Notes: generated by a model from the letters alone, not told the origin. Positions 45,181 to 53,872 are shown, numbered from the stretch's first letter. The stretch: 64,000 bases of DNA from Opitutales bacterium (GCA_017531845.1 JAFXKI010000007.1:1-64000); one strand, 5' to 3'. Made by a program: numbers and translations.

Positions 45181-46089
45181 TCAGCTGAACGCAAGCCCGA
45201 TGCTTTGCGCCACGGCGTAGAGCAAAAGCGTTCCCGCCACTTTCGCCAAAAGCGGATTATACTCCTGCGGATTTTTAATCTCGCGCAACTTTTTCAAAAT
45301 TTCACCCAAGGGAATCGGCAACAGAATCATCGGCAAAAGCACGGTCAGGGCCTCCATACCGAAGCCGAAGCGCAGCACCAGCGGTGAAAGAAACATCACG
45401 GCAAAATTAAATTTAAAAAGTTTTTTTGCCCAAGCTTCACCGAATCGGACCACGGTTGTCCGCTTCCCCGCTCGCTCATCCGTTTCGCGGTCGCGAATAT
45501 TGTTTATCAGCAAAATATTATCCGCGCCCAGCCCGCACGCGAGGGCGACGATCCACATATACGGCGGGAACGTTCCCGTCTGTACGTAACAGGTAAACGC
45601 GACGGCAACAAAACCGAAAAAAATAACGACAAACACATCGCCCAAACCATGATACGCCAACGGGAACGGTCCCGCCGTATACGCGAGGCAGGCAAGCGCA
45701 CTCAACACGCCGACGATTATCATTTCCCAACCGCCGTAAAAAATCAGCCCGCTCCCGCAAAGCCCGGCGAGGGCAAGTGCGACTGCCGTTCCCGCAGCCA
45801 CTTCTCGCGGACTGAGCCACCCGCTTGCCGTTGCGCGGGCGAAACCGGCTCGGTCGCTTTTATCTGCACCGCGTATAAAATCGCCTCTGTCGTTTGCTAA
45901 ATTACACGCAATCTGCGAAAAAAGTGCGAAAAGCCCGGCGAGCAACGCGGGGATGATTTTCAAGCCGCCTGCCGCAAATGCGCACGCACTTCCGAGCAAA
46001 ACCGGAGCCAATGCAGCCGGCAAGGTTTTTGGCCGCGCCGCCAAAAAAAACGCGTGCGTTTTGGAAATTCCGAGTTTCCCGGCACTCAT
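45181..46089 (-). CDS. menA: 1,4-dihydroxy-2-naphthoate polyprenyltransferase
   Basis: MenA attaches the isoprenoid tail in menaquinone synthesis. The start ATG 46087-46089 overlaps the upstream stop codon as ATGA, which fixes it; a longer frame from 46140 was rejected. The 302 residues hold the first Asp-rich motif in QIACNLANDRGDFIRGADKSDR and the second in DNILLINNIRDRETDERAGKR, with about eight membrane helices. The overlap with a secreted hypothetical gene and nadE suggests one operon for quinone and NAD supply to respiration. At 45565-45578 two octamers form the palindrome CGGGAACGTTCCCG within the gene. Confidence 0.9.
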   Translation of the reverse strand: MSAGKLGISKTHAFFLAARPKTLPAALAPVLLGSACAFAAGGLKIIPALLAGLFALFSQIACNLANDRGDFIRGADKSDRAGFARATASGWLSPREVAAGTAVALALAGLCGSGLIFYGGWEMIIVGVLSALACLAYTAGPFPLAYHGLGDVFVVIFFGFVAVAFTCYVQTGTFPPYMWIVALACGLGADNILLINNIRDRETDERAGKRTTVVRFGEAWAKKLFKFNFAVMFLSPLVLRFGFGMEALTVLLPMILLPIPLGEILKKLREIKNPQEYNPLLAKVAGTLLLYAVAQSIGLAFS

Positions 46090-47294
46090 TCCCTTTGCCC
46101 TTCCGGAAGATTTACCAGCGTAATTTCGGAGCTGATACAAGACCCGAGCGACACGTTCCCGCGACTCGCCATTGCAAACAGCGGAGGCTCCGGCAAAATC
46201 GGTTCAAATCCGCGCTTCACCCGGCACGCATTCATACGCAACCACATCAGATAATCGAGAATCACCGGATTGGCACTCAGCCAAAGATGCTTCTCGCTCG
46301 CCGTGTATTCGGCATAAAAATTCGGTCCGCCGATAAATTGAAATTTTTCAAGCGTAAGCAAAGTCAGTTCAAATTTTGCTTTAAATTCCGGAATCGTCGC
46401 CATGCCGACGGCGGCGACGGCGGCATTTGCCGGATTGTCGAGAAAGCGCCGCTGATTGCTCATGTTCCACAGTGTCGCATTGGCAAGCGCACCGGAAACG
46501 CCCAACGCCGGGCTGTCCGCAACAACAGGCAAATTTATCCAAAAATCCACCTCAAACAATAGCGGTATCGGCAAAAAGCTTTTTCGGTCGTTTTCCGGCG
46601 CATCCCAAGCAGTCGCATTCGGCAAATAAGTGTCGCGCGACGGAAGCGGATTTTCGAGAAACCATTTGGCATTGTAAAATTTTCCCGTATCCAAAGCGAC
46701 GACCGGGGAACCGTCCCACTTGTCCGCGCCTCGACGAAACGGCGGCAAATAACCGGCACGACGCAAAGATTTTTCGCTTAAATCGACGAGCAAAATATTT
46801 TCTTTTTTAAAGCCCCGGTGCATCAATTCGTTCCGCACGGCTCGCGTAAGCGTTTGCGGCGTCGCAAGCCCCTTGCCGGACGCCGTATAAATTTTCAACG
46901 CTACTTTTTTCTTTTCCCCGGGCACGAGCTTGCGCCCGGTCGCATTTTCATACGCCGAAAAAAGCTCCGTAACGGCGGATTCGTAATTTTTTTGAGAAAA
47001 ACCGGCAAGGCGATAGTCAAAAAGATAAGCGCGGTGAGGCTCCCGTGCGGAAACCGGCAGCTGTACTCGCGCGGGAACGTCCGGCTCTTCGGCGTTGTCC
47101 GCCGCTTCGGGTGCGACAGCCCCCGCCGCACCGGAATTTACTTCGCCGATATCCGCAAGCGGATCAAAACCGACGTTTACGCGGGAAACTTCGCCCTGCT
47201 CTACATGAATTTCCTCGGCAAAAAGCGTTCCCGTGCAGAAAAACACGGCACACGCGCATATTGCCTTCCAAAATTTTAAAACCGAAAGATTCAT
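46086..47294 (-). CDS. Secreted conserved hypothetical protein, perhaps DUF362-like
   Basis: The ATG at 47292-47294 (MNLSVLKFWKAICACAVFF) gives a signal peptide and about 402 residues. The body has distinctive blocks: KKVALKIYTASGKGLATPQTL, PLPSRDTYLPNATAWDAPEND, FWINLPVVADSPALGVSGALANATLWNMSNQ, and SANPVILDYLMWLRMNA. The metal- and cluster-like layout recalls DUF362 proteins, which I mention only as a possibility. It sits 14 bases after nadE and overlaps menA, so it is likely co-expressed with both. A role linked to quinone or redox work would be a guess. Confidence 0.65.
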   Translation of the reverse strand: MNLSVLKFWKAICACAVFFCTGTLFAEEIHVEQGEVSRVNVGFDPLADIGEVNSGAAGAVAPEAADNAEEPDVPARVQLPVSAREPHRAYLFDYRLAGFSQKNYESAVTELFSAYENATGRKLVPGEKKKVALKIYTASGKGLATPQTLTRAVRNELMHRGFKKENILLVDLSEKSLRRAGYLPPFRRGADKWDGSPVVALDTGKFYNAKWFLENPLPSRDTYLPNATAWDAPENDRKSFLPIPLLFEVDFWINLPVVADSPALGVSGALANATLWNMSNQRRFLDNPANAAVAAVGMATIPEFKAKFELTLLTLEKFQFIGGPNFYAEYTASEKHLWLSANPVILDYLMWLRMNACRVKRGFEPILPEPPLFAMASRGNVSLGSCISSEITLVNLPEGQRE

Positions 47295-47308
47295 AAAAGA
47301 GTTTTTGT

Positions 47309-49273
47309 TTAACATTTTACGGCTGCTAACCACGATGAAGCATCCGCATCGCTCGGCATTCTCCAATCACCGCGCGGGGAAAGACCGATTTCGACAACTT
47401 TCGGACCATCCGGACACGCGGAACGCTTAAATTGTTGGGAAAAAAACCGCCGTAGGAAAACCTTCAGCCACTTACAGATTGTTTCCCTGTCGTATGTTCC
47501 CTCGAAAGCGTTTTCCGCGAGCAAAAGGATTTTATTCGGAGCAAACGCGTTCCCGCAAAAATGATACAGGAAAAAGTCATGCAACTCGTACGGTCCAACC
47601 AAATCTTCGGTCTTCTGTGCGATCTCGCCGCTTTCGCCCGGCGGCTTCAGTTCCGGAGAAATCGGCGTATCGATAATATCCTGCAAAGTTTGCGCAATCG
47701 CCGCATCGCCCTTTTCCTCCGCGACCCAAGCAATAATGTGGCGAATCAGCGTCTTCGGCACACCGATGTTCACGTGATACATCGACATTTGGTCCCCGTT
47801 AAATGTGCACCAGCCGAGTGCCGCTTCAGACATATCGCCCGTTCCGACAACAAAACCGCCGAAACGATTCGCCAAATCCATCAAAATCTGTGTGCGTTCC
47901 CGTGCCTGCGCATTTTCAAACGCCGCATCGTAGCAGTCTCCCGGATGCCCGATGTCGTTCAGATGCTGTTCAACAGCCGGAACGATAGAAATTTCCTTCG
48001 CTTCGATGCCGAGCCGCGTCATTAAATCCAACGCGTTTTTGCGCGTGCGCTCGGAGGTTCCCGGTCCCGGAAGCGAGTAGCCGTGAATTCCCGCCACGTC
48101 CAGACCGAGCCGCAAAAACGCTTCTTTCGCTACCAGAATTGCGAGCGTCGAATCCAGTCCGCCGGAAATTCCGAGCACTACATTTTTCGCGTGCGTGTGA
48201 GCCAAGCGCTGCGCCAGCCCCGCCACTTGAATTTCAAACGCCTCGCGGCAAACATCCTCGCGCTCGAGCGAGTCTGCCGGAACAAACGGCGAATTTGAAA
48301 TTTTCCCGAAAACCGCCGCTCCGAAATCCGTATGCGTCGAAGAAAGCACGAAATGCTGACGGCGGAAATTTTTCTGCGTTCCCGCAGATTCGGAAGCGAG
48401 AAATTCCGCACTCGTGCTCCGCCGATTCACCGTCAAATCGACATCCGCCTGCGCAAAAATGATGTCTGTTCCTCCCGGGAACGGCTTCGACTCGGCGAGA
48501 ATTTTCCCGTTCTGCGCAATAAAACATTCTCCGCCGAAAACGACATCCGTCGTCGATTCGCCCGCACCCGCTCCCGCATAAACGTAAACGGCACAGCAAC
48601 GCGCAGACTGCATTTTCACCGATTCCCGGCGAAACCGCGTTTTCCCGACTACGGCATTGCTTGCGGAAAGATTAAAAATCACCGCTGCTCCCGCCAACGC
48701 GAGTTTTCCGCTCGGCGGTTCCGTCGCACACAAATCTCCGGAAATTTCGATTCCGAACGAAAGTTTTTTGAAAAATTTGTTTTCAAAAATTAAATCCGAG
48801 CCAACGGGAACGGGTATTCCGATTTCGCCGATTTCAATTTCGGAAACGGGCAATTCTCCCGCGGGAGCGAACCACCGCCGCTCGGAAAGCTCCTGCATAT
48901 TCGGCAAATGCGATTTCGGGACAATTCCGCGAATTCCGCCGCCGGAAAGCACAACCGCACAATCGTAAATGCGCTGGCGGATACGAATCGGTGCGCCGAC
49001 AATCGCCGTGATGTCGAGACTTGCCGTAAGCTTTGCCAACGCTACAAGCCCGTTTTCGACCTCGTTCAAAAGTTCGCTCTGAAAAAACAAATCGCCGCAG
49101 GAATAGCCCGTGAGCGAAAGTTCCGGGAAAACGACAATCGCCGCTCCCTGCGCCGCCGCACGGTTCATCACGTCGCCGATTTCGCGCACATTCGCGGGAA
49201 CGTTTGCCAAATGAACTTTCGGCGAAGCCGCCGCGACCTTCACCAAACCGAAATCAATAGAGGATTTGAACAT
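47309..49273 (-). CDS. nadE: NAD+ synthase with N-terminal nitrilase domain
   Basis: The 654-residue enzyme amidates nicotinic acid adenine dinucleotide. The synthetase half has GISGGLDSTLAILVA and TGDMSEAALGWCTFNGD. The N-terminal nitrilase (glutaminase) half has the catalytic Glu51 (VVFPELSLTGYS) and Lys120 (IVPKSHLPN). The third residue is unusual: the normal cysteine in EICEDLW is serine here (EISGDLC, Ser178), and a cysteine stands four residues later (Cys182). The glutaminase may thus be altered or lost, leaving ammonia use, or the cysteine may have shifted. It opens a run with the secreted hypothetical and menA. Confidence 0.88.
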   Translation of the reverse strand: MFKSSIDFGLVKVAAASPKVHLANVPANVREIGDVMNRAAAQGAAIVVFPELSLTGYSCGDLFFQSELLNEVENGLVALAKLTASLDITAIVGAPIRIRQRIYDCAVVLSGGGIRGIVPKSHLPNMQELSERRWFAPAGELPVSEIEIGEIGIPVPVGSDLIFENKFFKKLSFGIEISGDLCATEPPSGKLALAGAAVIFNLSASNAVVGKTRFRRESVKMQSARCCAVYVYAGAGAGESTTDVVFGGECFIAQNGKILAESKPFPGGTDIIFAQADVDLTVNRRSTSAEFLASESAGTQKNFRRQHFVLSSTHTDFGAAVFGKISNSPFVPADSLEREDVCREAFEIQVAGLAQRLAHTHAKNVVLGISGGLDSTLAILVAKEAFLRLGLDVAGIHGYSLPGPGTSERTRKNALDLMTRLGIEAKEISIVPAVEQHLNDIGHPGDCYDAAFENAQARERTQILMDLANRFGGFVVGTGDMSEAALGWCTFNGDQMSMYHVNIGVPKTLIRHIIAWVAEEKGDAAIAQTLQDIIDTPISPELKPPGESGEIAQKTEDLVGPYELHDFFLYHFCGNAFAPNKILLLAENAFEGTYDRETICKWLKVFLRRFFSQQFKRSACPDGPKVVEIGLSPRGDWRMPSDADASSWLAAVKC

Positions 49274-49429
49274 TGCCCGAAGATTTTACAACCCCATACC
49301 GGGAAAGCACGCTAAAAAAGATTAAAGATTAGAGGTTAAAGATTAAAGAAAATGGAACTCGAACCGAGCTCCCGGCTCCTAATTACCGGTCACCAATTAC
49401 CAGCTACCAGTCACGAGCTCCCGATATCC
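49274..49429. repeat. Intergenic AT-rich degenerate repeats
   Basis: The region has two blocks of short imperfect repeats: ATTAAAGATTAGAGGTTAAAG near 49320 and ATTACCGGTCACCAATTACCAG near 49385. Such TTA/ATTACC runs lie between genes elsewhere in the window (40640-40700, 52707-52759). I saw no gene or promoter here. Confidence 0.5.
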
Positions 49430-50224
49430 TCAAAGCTCCGTTGCCTTTTCGACGACGCTTTCCTCAAAGAAATTCCAGCCCATGCCGGCATCGACGACGA
49501 GTGATTGCGCGTTCACGCCGGACGAGCGCGGCGACAGGAGCCACACAATCGCGTCGGCAACTTCCTGTGTCGTGATGTTCGCCTTGCGCATCGTGAGTTT
49601 TTCCGCAAAAAGATAATTTTTCAAATAACCCGGAATGCCCGCCGATGCCGAGGTCTTGAGCGGTCCCGCGTTTACGGAATTGAAACGGATATTTTGCCCG
49701 GAAAACGATTTTGCCAAAAAGCGCGAAGCCGATTCGAGCGCCGCCTTAATCGGCGACATGTAGCCGTAATTCGCCGCCGTAACCTGCGAAGAAATTCCGA
49801 CGGAAACGACCGCCGCTCCCGCGTTCATGTGCGGAGCGAAAGCGCGGGAAAGCTCGACGAGCGAAAACGCCGAAATCGCCGTTGCCTGCAGAAAATCCGC
49901 ACGCTTGGTTTCGTGAAACGGTTTAAAACCGTCCGCGTAATTCGCAAACGCGATGCTGTGCACGAGCCCGTCCACGTTCCCGTGGTCGCGCGCAACGGCT
50001 TCGGCGAGCGCAGGAATTTCGTCCTCGTGTTCGACATCGCAAATGTAAACGGGTTTGCCTTCGAGCAATTTTGCGAGCGAGTCCGCGCGTTCCCGCGAGC
50101 GCACGGAATAAATGACTTTCGCGCCCGCTTCTTCGAGCGTTTTTGCCGTGAACCACGCCACGGATTTGCGGTTTGCCACGCCCGTAACGACAATTTTTTT
50201 ACCTTCGAGTTTCAAAAAGTTCAT
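49430..50224 (-). CDS. fabI: Enoyl-ACP reductase
   Basis: FabI does the last reduction of each fatty acid elongation cycle with NAD(P)H. Starting at ATG 50222-50224 (MNFLKLEGKKIVVTGVANR) it has 264 residues. The nucleotide-binding loop is TGVANRKSVAW, the catalytic pair is in YGYMSPIKAALE (Tyr-x6-Lys spacing of FabI), and LKTSASAGIPGY is the substrate loop. GTGGAGAAATAAAACA before the start offers a rare GGAG and is part of the left inverted repeat of the GxxExxY element. fabZ is the next same-strand core gene, so fabZ-fabI was probably contiguous before the insertion. Confidence 0.93.
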   Translation of the reverse strand: MNFLKLEGKKIVVTGVANRKSVAWFTAKTLEEAGAKVIYSVRSRERADSLAKLLEGKPVYICDVEHEDEIPALAEAVARDHGNVDGLVHSIAFANYADGFKPFHETKRADFLQATAISAFSLVELSRAFAPHMNAGAAVVSVGISSQVTAANYGYMSPIKAALESASRFLAKSFSGQNIRFNSVNAGPLKTSASAGIPGYLKNYLFAEKLTMRKANITTQEVADAIVWLLSPRSSGVNAQSLVVDAGMGWNFFEESVVEKATEL

Positions 50225-50233
50225 TGTTTTATT

Positions 50234-50257
50234 TCTCCACAAATTTTCACAAATTTC
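50234..50257. repeat. Left inverted repeat of the GxxExxY element
   Basis: These 24 bases (TCTCCACAAATTTTCACAAATTTC split at the usual length limit: TCTCCACAAATT, TTCACAAATTTC) are the reverse complement of 50655-50678 with one mismatch. The pair brackets the GxxExxY gene between fabI and fabZ. Confidence 0.82.
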
Positions 50258-50265
50258 GCAAATTT

Positions 50266-50650
50266 TTATCTGACGAAACGTTTAAATTCAAGACTCGGAG
50301 CTCCGAAATTTATCAGCAGTCCAATCTGTTTCCCAGATGCTTTCATGTAATTAAGTAATTGTGATTCATCGGCGGAGCTAAGAGCTTTTTGTGCTTTGAT
50401 TTCCACAATAATTTGGTCAAAAACGAGAAAATCTGCGTAATAGGTTTTCTTCAATTCCCGTCCCCACAAACGAATTTTCAGTTCGTGTTGCTTCACTAAA
50501 CGGGATTTTTGCCAAATCAAAGCCGAGTGCCAACGCTTCTTGGTAAACAGCTTCAAGAAATCCGAAACCGAGTGCCGAATGAACCTTCATTGCAACGCCG
50601 ACGATATCGTAACATTCCTTTTTTAAAAGAAAATTTTCGTCAGATCCCAT
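50266..50650 (-). pseudogene. Frameshifted GxxExxY protein gene (PD-(D/E)XK nuclease-like)
   Basis: Two overlapping minus frames together form one GxxExxY protein of about 125 residues. The first gives ENFLLKKECYDIVGVAMKVH and GFLEAVYQEALALGFDLAKIPF; the second continues VKQHELKIRLWGRELKKTYY, ADFLVFDQIIVEIKAQKAL and LLINFGAPSLEFKRFV. An extra base at 50497 (the T before AAACGGG on the plus strand) separates PF from VKQHEL; removing it restores the family sequence. The D...ExK pattern (ADF, VEIK) is nuclease-like, but function is unproven. Inverted repeats of 24 bases flank it. A sequencing error cannot be excluded. Confidence 0.82.
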
Positions 50651-50654
50651 TTGT

Positions 50655-50678
50655 GAAATTAGTGAAAATTTGTGGAGA
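50655..50678. repeat. Right inverted repeat of the GxxExxY element
   Basis: GAAATTAGTGAA then AATTTGTGGAGA; 23 of 24 bases match the reverse complement of 50234-50257. It lies between the GxxExxY start and the fabZ stop. Confidence 0.82.
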
Positions 50679-50686
50679 CACTTTTT

Positions 50687-51127
50687 TTATTTTTTTTCGA
50701 GCATGGCAAGGGCGAATTTAATTTGGAGAACGGTTTTGCCCTTGGATTTTACGTTCCCGGAGAGGTAATAAAACCCGGCGAGCGTTTCTCCGTCTTTCAC
50801 GTCGATGATGATTTCGTCTCCGGGGAAAACCATACCTTTGAATTTGGCGTTTTCGATGCGGCAAAGCACAGGCGTGCGGTTCGCGAAATCCGCGTTCCCG
50901 CTTGACTGCGCTTTTTTTACCAAATAAATCGCGGCGGCCTGAAAAACGCTTTCGCAGAGCAAAACGCCCGGCGTGAGCGGCGCATTCGGATAATGCCCTT
51001 CGTAGAATTTTTCGTCGGAGCGAAACGTGCGGGAACACACGATGCCGTCGTCTCGCGTTTCGAGAACTTTGTCGATAAACAAAAACGGCGGACGGTGCGG
51101 AATGGCTTGTAATACTTCTTCTGTCAT
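50687..51127 (-). CDS. fabZ: 3-hydroxyacyl-ACP dehydratase FabZ-like
   Basis: This 146-residue hot-dog enzyme should dehydrate 3-hydroxyacyl-ACP. The family start IPHRPPFLFIDKVLE supplies the catalytic His, and GHYPNAPLTPGVLLCES has the conserved Gly-His-(Y/F)-Pro and catalytic Glu. Substrate range is not readable. It lies 45 bases downstream of the O-antigen ligase-like gene and upstream of fabI, separated from fabI by the inverted-repeat element. Confidence 0.9.
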   Translation of the reverse strand: MTEEVLQAIPHRPPFLFIDKVLETRDDGIVCSRTFRSDEKFYEGHYPNAPLTPGVLLCESVFQAAAIYLVKKAQSSGNADFANRTPVLCRIENAKFKGMVFPGDEIIIDVKDGETLAGFYYLSGNVKSKGKTVLQIKFALAMLEKK

Positions 51128-51172
51128 ACAGGAAAAAAGCTTACTCGCATTTATCGCAAATTGAAAGGGAGA

Positions 51173-52684
51173 TTAAACGCGCTTTATGTGTGGCTCGCCT
51201 CTAAGCGACGCGTTTTCGGAGGATTTTAAACTCCAGCGAAATCCGGCAACGAGCACGGCAAGCATTTGCAGCAACGCCGGATTGTAAGACACAAAATCCA
51301 TCGTCGAATGCGCGATAAAAAACGCGATTCCGCACAGCAACGCGATTGTCGGCACCCGCCAACGCCGAATATTTTTTACTGCAAAAGCAAAAAACCACAG
51401 CGTTCCCGCAAAGAAAATTCCCGCTCCGGCATAGCCCCATTCCGCAATCATTTGCAACGGATCGCAATGCGCGTATTCCGTGCGCGTTTTGAGCAGCCCT
51501 TTTTTGTTCAAAAATTCCGGCATGCGTGACTGATACGGCGGTGCCACCCAGCGATACGAGCCCGCGCCCCAACCGAACCATTCCCGCGTTTTGTCCTGAT
51601 GAATCATTTTCCAAGAAAGCTCGCGAAGCGGTGCACGATCGTCGATTTCCTCTTTTTTCATTAAATCGAATTTCGTTTCCACTTTTTTCCATGTGGATTC
51701 CATGTCCGCCGTCGCGAACCAAACCGCCGCCAAGCCCAAAATCATCGTTCCGACAAATGCCGAAGCGATCCACGCCGCCCGGCTCATCAGCTTCGAGCAC
51801 AAAATCAACGCGGGAACGACCACGACCCACGCCGCCGCAAGCGCGATTCCCGCGAAGCTCGCCGTGCACAAAGCCGCAATCCACAAAAACAAAGCAAAAA
51901 CAGCAAGTAAAACATGCGAGCCGCTTTTTTTGAATCGTTCCGTGTTGCGCCGCCAAACAGTCAGAGAGAGAGCGACCGTCAATGCCAAACTCAAAACAAA
52001 AAATTCACCCGCATGGTTTTTATAGGAAAAAACTCCGAAAAAGCTCTTCGCGCCCGTTTTGTAGCCGAGATAACCCGAAGTAAAATCATTGCTCCATGAC
52101 AGCAGGCAAAATACGGCGAGCAAAACCGCGTTCAGCACCAATGCCCAAGCAAACCAATGCCGCACCCGGCGGGAACGCAATCCGCACCAGAGCGCACACA
52201 ACAGAAACCAGCTGCTTCCGAACACACACATTTGCCGTAAGGCATTCATGCCGATCGGATCGCCGTCCATTCCGAAGGGAGCCAAAACTCCGTTCGGAAG
52301 CCATGCAACGTATTCGTCGAAATACCCGAACATCCACCAGCCGCGCTCCGGCAGGAAAACCTCCACGCTCGGATTCAAATGCTGACAAAGCATCCACGCC
52401 AAAAGAGCACCACCCAGCCAAAATCCTGGGAAACGCAGAAGCCGCCGCAAATTATCCCGCCCGATTTCGCGCGAGCCGTCGCGAAACGGAAGCGGCAAAA
52501 ACGCCGTCAAAAACGTAAGTGCCGACATCGCAACGGCGACAATCACCGGGACCGCGCCCATTCCGGACACATACCAAAGCGTCGAAATTACGGTCAACGC
52601 CGCAAGCGCACCGACAATGCGTTCCCGCATCGGCGGCAAATTCGCCCGCCACTCGGCGAGGCATCCTGGAGCCGGAAATTTCAT
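51173..52684 (-). CDS. O-antigen ligase-like polytopic membrane protein
   Basis: This 503-residue protein has about eleven membrane helices and a large loop between late helices. The Wzy_C/WaaL-family features are FGVFSYKNHAGEFFVLSLA, FGWGAGSYRWVAPPYQS and AHCDPLQMIAEWGYAG. WaaL joins O-antigen to lipid A-core and related polymerases use the same fold, so the assignment to ligase rather than polymerase is uncertain. The neighbours kdsD and kdsB support an LPS role. The start ATG at 52682-52684 is preceded by AT-rich DNA without Shine-Dalgarno. Confidence 0.8.
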   Translation of the reverse strand: MKFPAPGCLAEWRANLPPMRERIVGALAALTVISTLWYVSGMGAVPVIVAVAMSALTFLTAFLPLPFRDGSREIGRDNLRRLLRFPGFWLGGALLAWMLCQHLNPSVEVFLPERGWWMFGYFDEYVAWLPNGVLAPFGMDGDPIGMNALRQMCVFGSSWFLLCALWCGLRSRRVRHWFAWALVLNAVLLAVFCLLSWSNDFTSGYLGYKTGAKSFFGVFSYKNHAGEFFVLSLALTVALSLTVWRRNTERFKKSGSHVLLAVFALFLWIAALCTASFAGIALAAAWVVVVPALILCSKLMSRAAWIASAFVGTMILGLAAVWFATADMESTWKKVETKFDLMKKEEIDDRAPLRELSWKMIHQDKTREWFGWGAGSYRWVAPPYQSRMPEFLNKKGLLKTRTEYAHCDPLQMIAEWGYAGAGIFFAGTLWFFAFAVKNIRRWRVPTIALLCGIAFFIAHSTMDFVSYNPALLQMLAVLVAGFRWSLKSSENASLRGEPHIKRV

Positions 52685-52706
52685 ATCCGGCGATTAGAAC
52701 AAAAAA

Positions 52707-52759
52707 ATCAGGAATTAGAAATTAGAAATTAGCATCTTTCCTAACTCCTAATTCCTGAT
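52707..52759. repeat. Intergenic inverted repeat upstream of the O-antigen ligase gene
   Basis: ATCAGGAATTAG (52707-52718) and CTAATTCCTGAT (52748-52759) are perfect inverted copies, with extra AGAAATTAG repeats inside. The AT-rich stem has no T-run. It lies in the 84-base gap between kdsD and the ligase gene and resembles the other intergenic AT-rich repeats. Confidence 0.65.
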
Positions 52760-52768
52760 TCTTTCCAA

Positions 52769-53749
52769 CTAAACCAAGCCCGCTTGGTAAATATCGTGAA
52801 TACGAATCAGCCCCGCGATTTTTCCGCCCGGCTCATCAAGCACCGGCAAAACGGAAATCTGCGACGGACGATCTTCCATCACGCGTGCCGCATCGCCGAG
52901 TGCCATCGCAACAAAAGCGCAAACCGGTTTTGCCGTCATTAATTCCCTGGCGGGAACGCCGGAAATATTTTCGTATTTATGAAGCGCGCGGCGCAAATCG
53001 CCGTCTGTTATAATTCCGAGCAAAGTTCCGTCTTCTTCCGCCACAAGTGCCGCGCCATACGGGAACGCCGTCATCGCCACGACAGTATCGCGTAATGAAG
53101 CTTCGGCGGGAACGACCGCGATTTTACCGAGCGGGTGCATCACGTCCTTCACAGTCAAAAGCAAATTGCGCCCGAGTTGCCCCGCCGGGTGGAATTGCGC
53201 AAAATCTTTTTCCCCGAAATGGCGTTTGTGCATCAATGCAGCGGCAAGCGCGTCGCCCATCGCGAGTTGGAGCGTCGTACTCGTCGTGGGAACGATCCCG
53301 ATCGGGTCTGCTTCGGTTTTTACGCCGATATCGAGAACGACATCTGCTTTTTCCGCCAAGGGAGAATTTTTATTCGCGACAATGGCGATGATTTTCGACC
53401 CCATTTTTTTCAGGCTCGGAAGCAAGCGTACCACTTCCGAAGTCGTTCCGCTTTTGGAAATGAGCACGACGGGATCGCCCGGCTGGCAGATTCCGAGGTC
53501 GCCGTGAACGGCGTCCGCGCTGTGCAGAAAAATTGCGGGCGTTCCCGTCGAACACATCGTCGCCGCGATTTTTTGTCCGATAAGCCCGGATTTTCCCACG
53601 CCGGAAATCACCACTTTGCGTTCCGCCGCAAAAAGAATTTCCACGGCGCAGGCGAAATTTTCGTCCAATCCGCCCTGCATCACGCGAAGGGCATCCGCTT
53701 CTGCGCCAAGCACGTGTTTTCCCGCCTCAATAATCTGTTCGTTCGTCAT
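52769..53749 (-). CDS. kdsD: Arabinose-5-phosphate isomerase (KpsF/GutQ family)
   Basis: KdsD turns ribulose-5-phosphate into arabinose-5-phosphate, the first step to Kdo. The ATG at 53747-53749 (MTNEQIIEAGKHVL) gives 326 residues. The SIS domain shows VISGVGKSGLIGQKIAATMCSTG and SKSGTTSEVVRLLPSLK, and HPAGQLGRNLLLTVKDVM leads into two CBS domains, the second ending LIRIHDIYQAGLV. The gene order kdsB-kdsD-ligase on one strand supports Kdo and LPS assembly. Confidence 0.92.
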   Translation of the reverse strand: MTNEQIIEAGKHVLGAEADALRVMQGGLDENFACAVEILFAAERKVVISGVGKSGLIGQKIAATMCSTGTPAIFLHSADAVHGDLGICQPGDPVVLISKSGTTSEVVRLLPSLKKMGSKIIAIVANKNSPLAEKADVVLDIGVKTEADPIGIVPTTSTTLQLAMGDALAAALMHKRHFGEKDFAQFHPAGQLGRNLLLTVKDVMHPLGKIAVVPAEASLRDTVVAMTAFPYGAALVAEEDGTLLGIITDGDLRRALHKYENISGVPARELMTAKPVCAFVAMALGDAARVMEDRPSQISVLPVLDEPGGKIAGLIRIHDIYQAGLV

Positions 53750-53872
53750 TTTGATAAAAATTCGTCGTTTGTTTATTTTAATTTTAAGCACAGATTTTCA
53801 CGGGAGTTGCCCGCCTGGACGGGAACGTGAAATTAGCCGTGCTTGCCTGTGCGAATCCGTAACCGAAAACCC
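53750..53872. repeat. Decayed repeat between kdsB and kdsD
   Basis: A degenerate inverted arrangement lies here: AAGCACAGATTTTCACGGG near 53788 and CCGTGCTTGCCTGTGCG near 53837, together with one octamer copy at 53819. No gene was found. Confidence 0.45.

Noticed and set aside
50417-50650. Two separate small genes in the GxxExxY locus
   Set aside because: The two frames join into one known family sequence after removing a single base at 50497, so a frameshifted single gene is the simpler reading.
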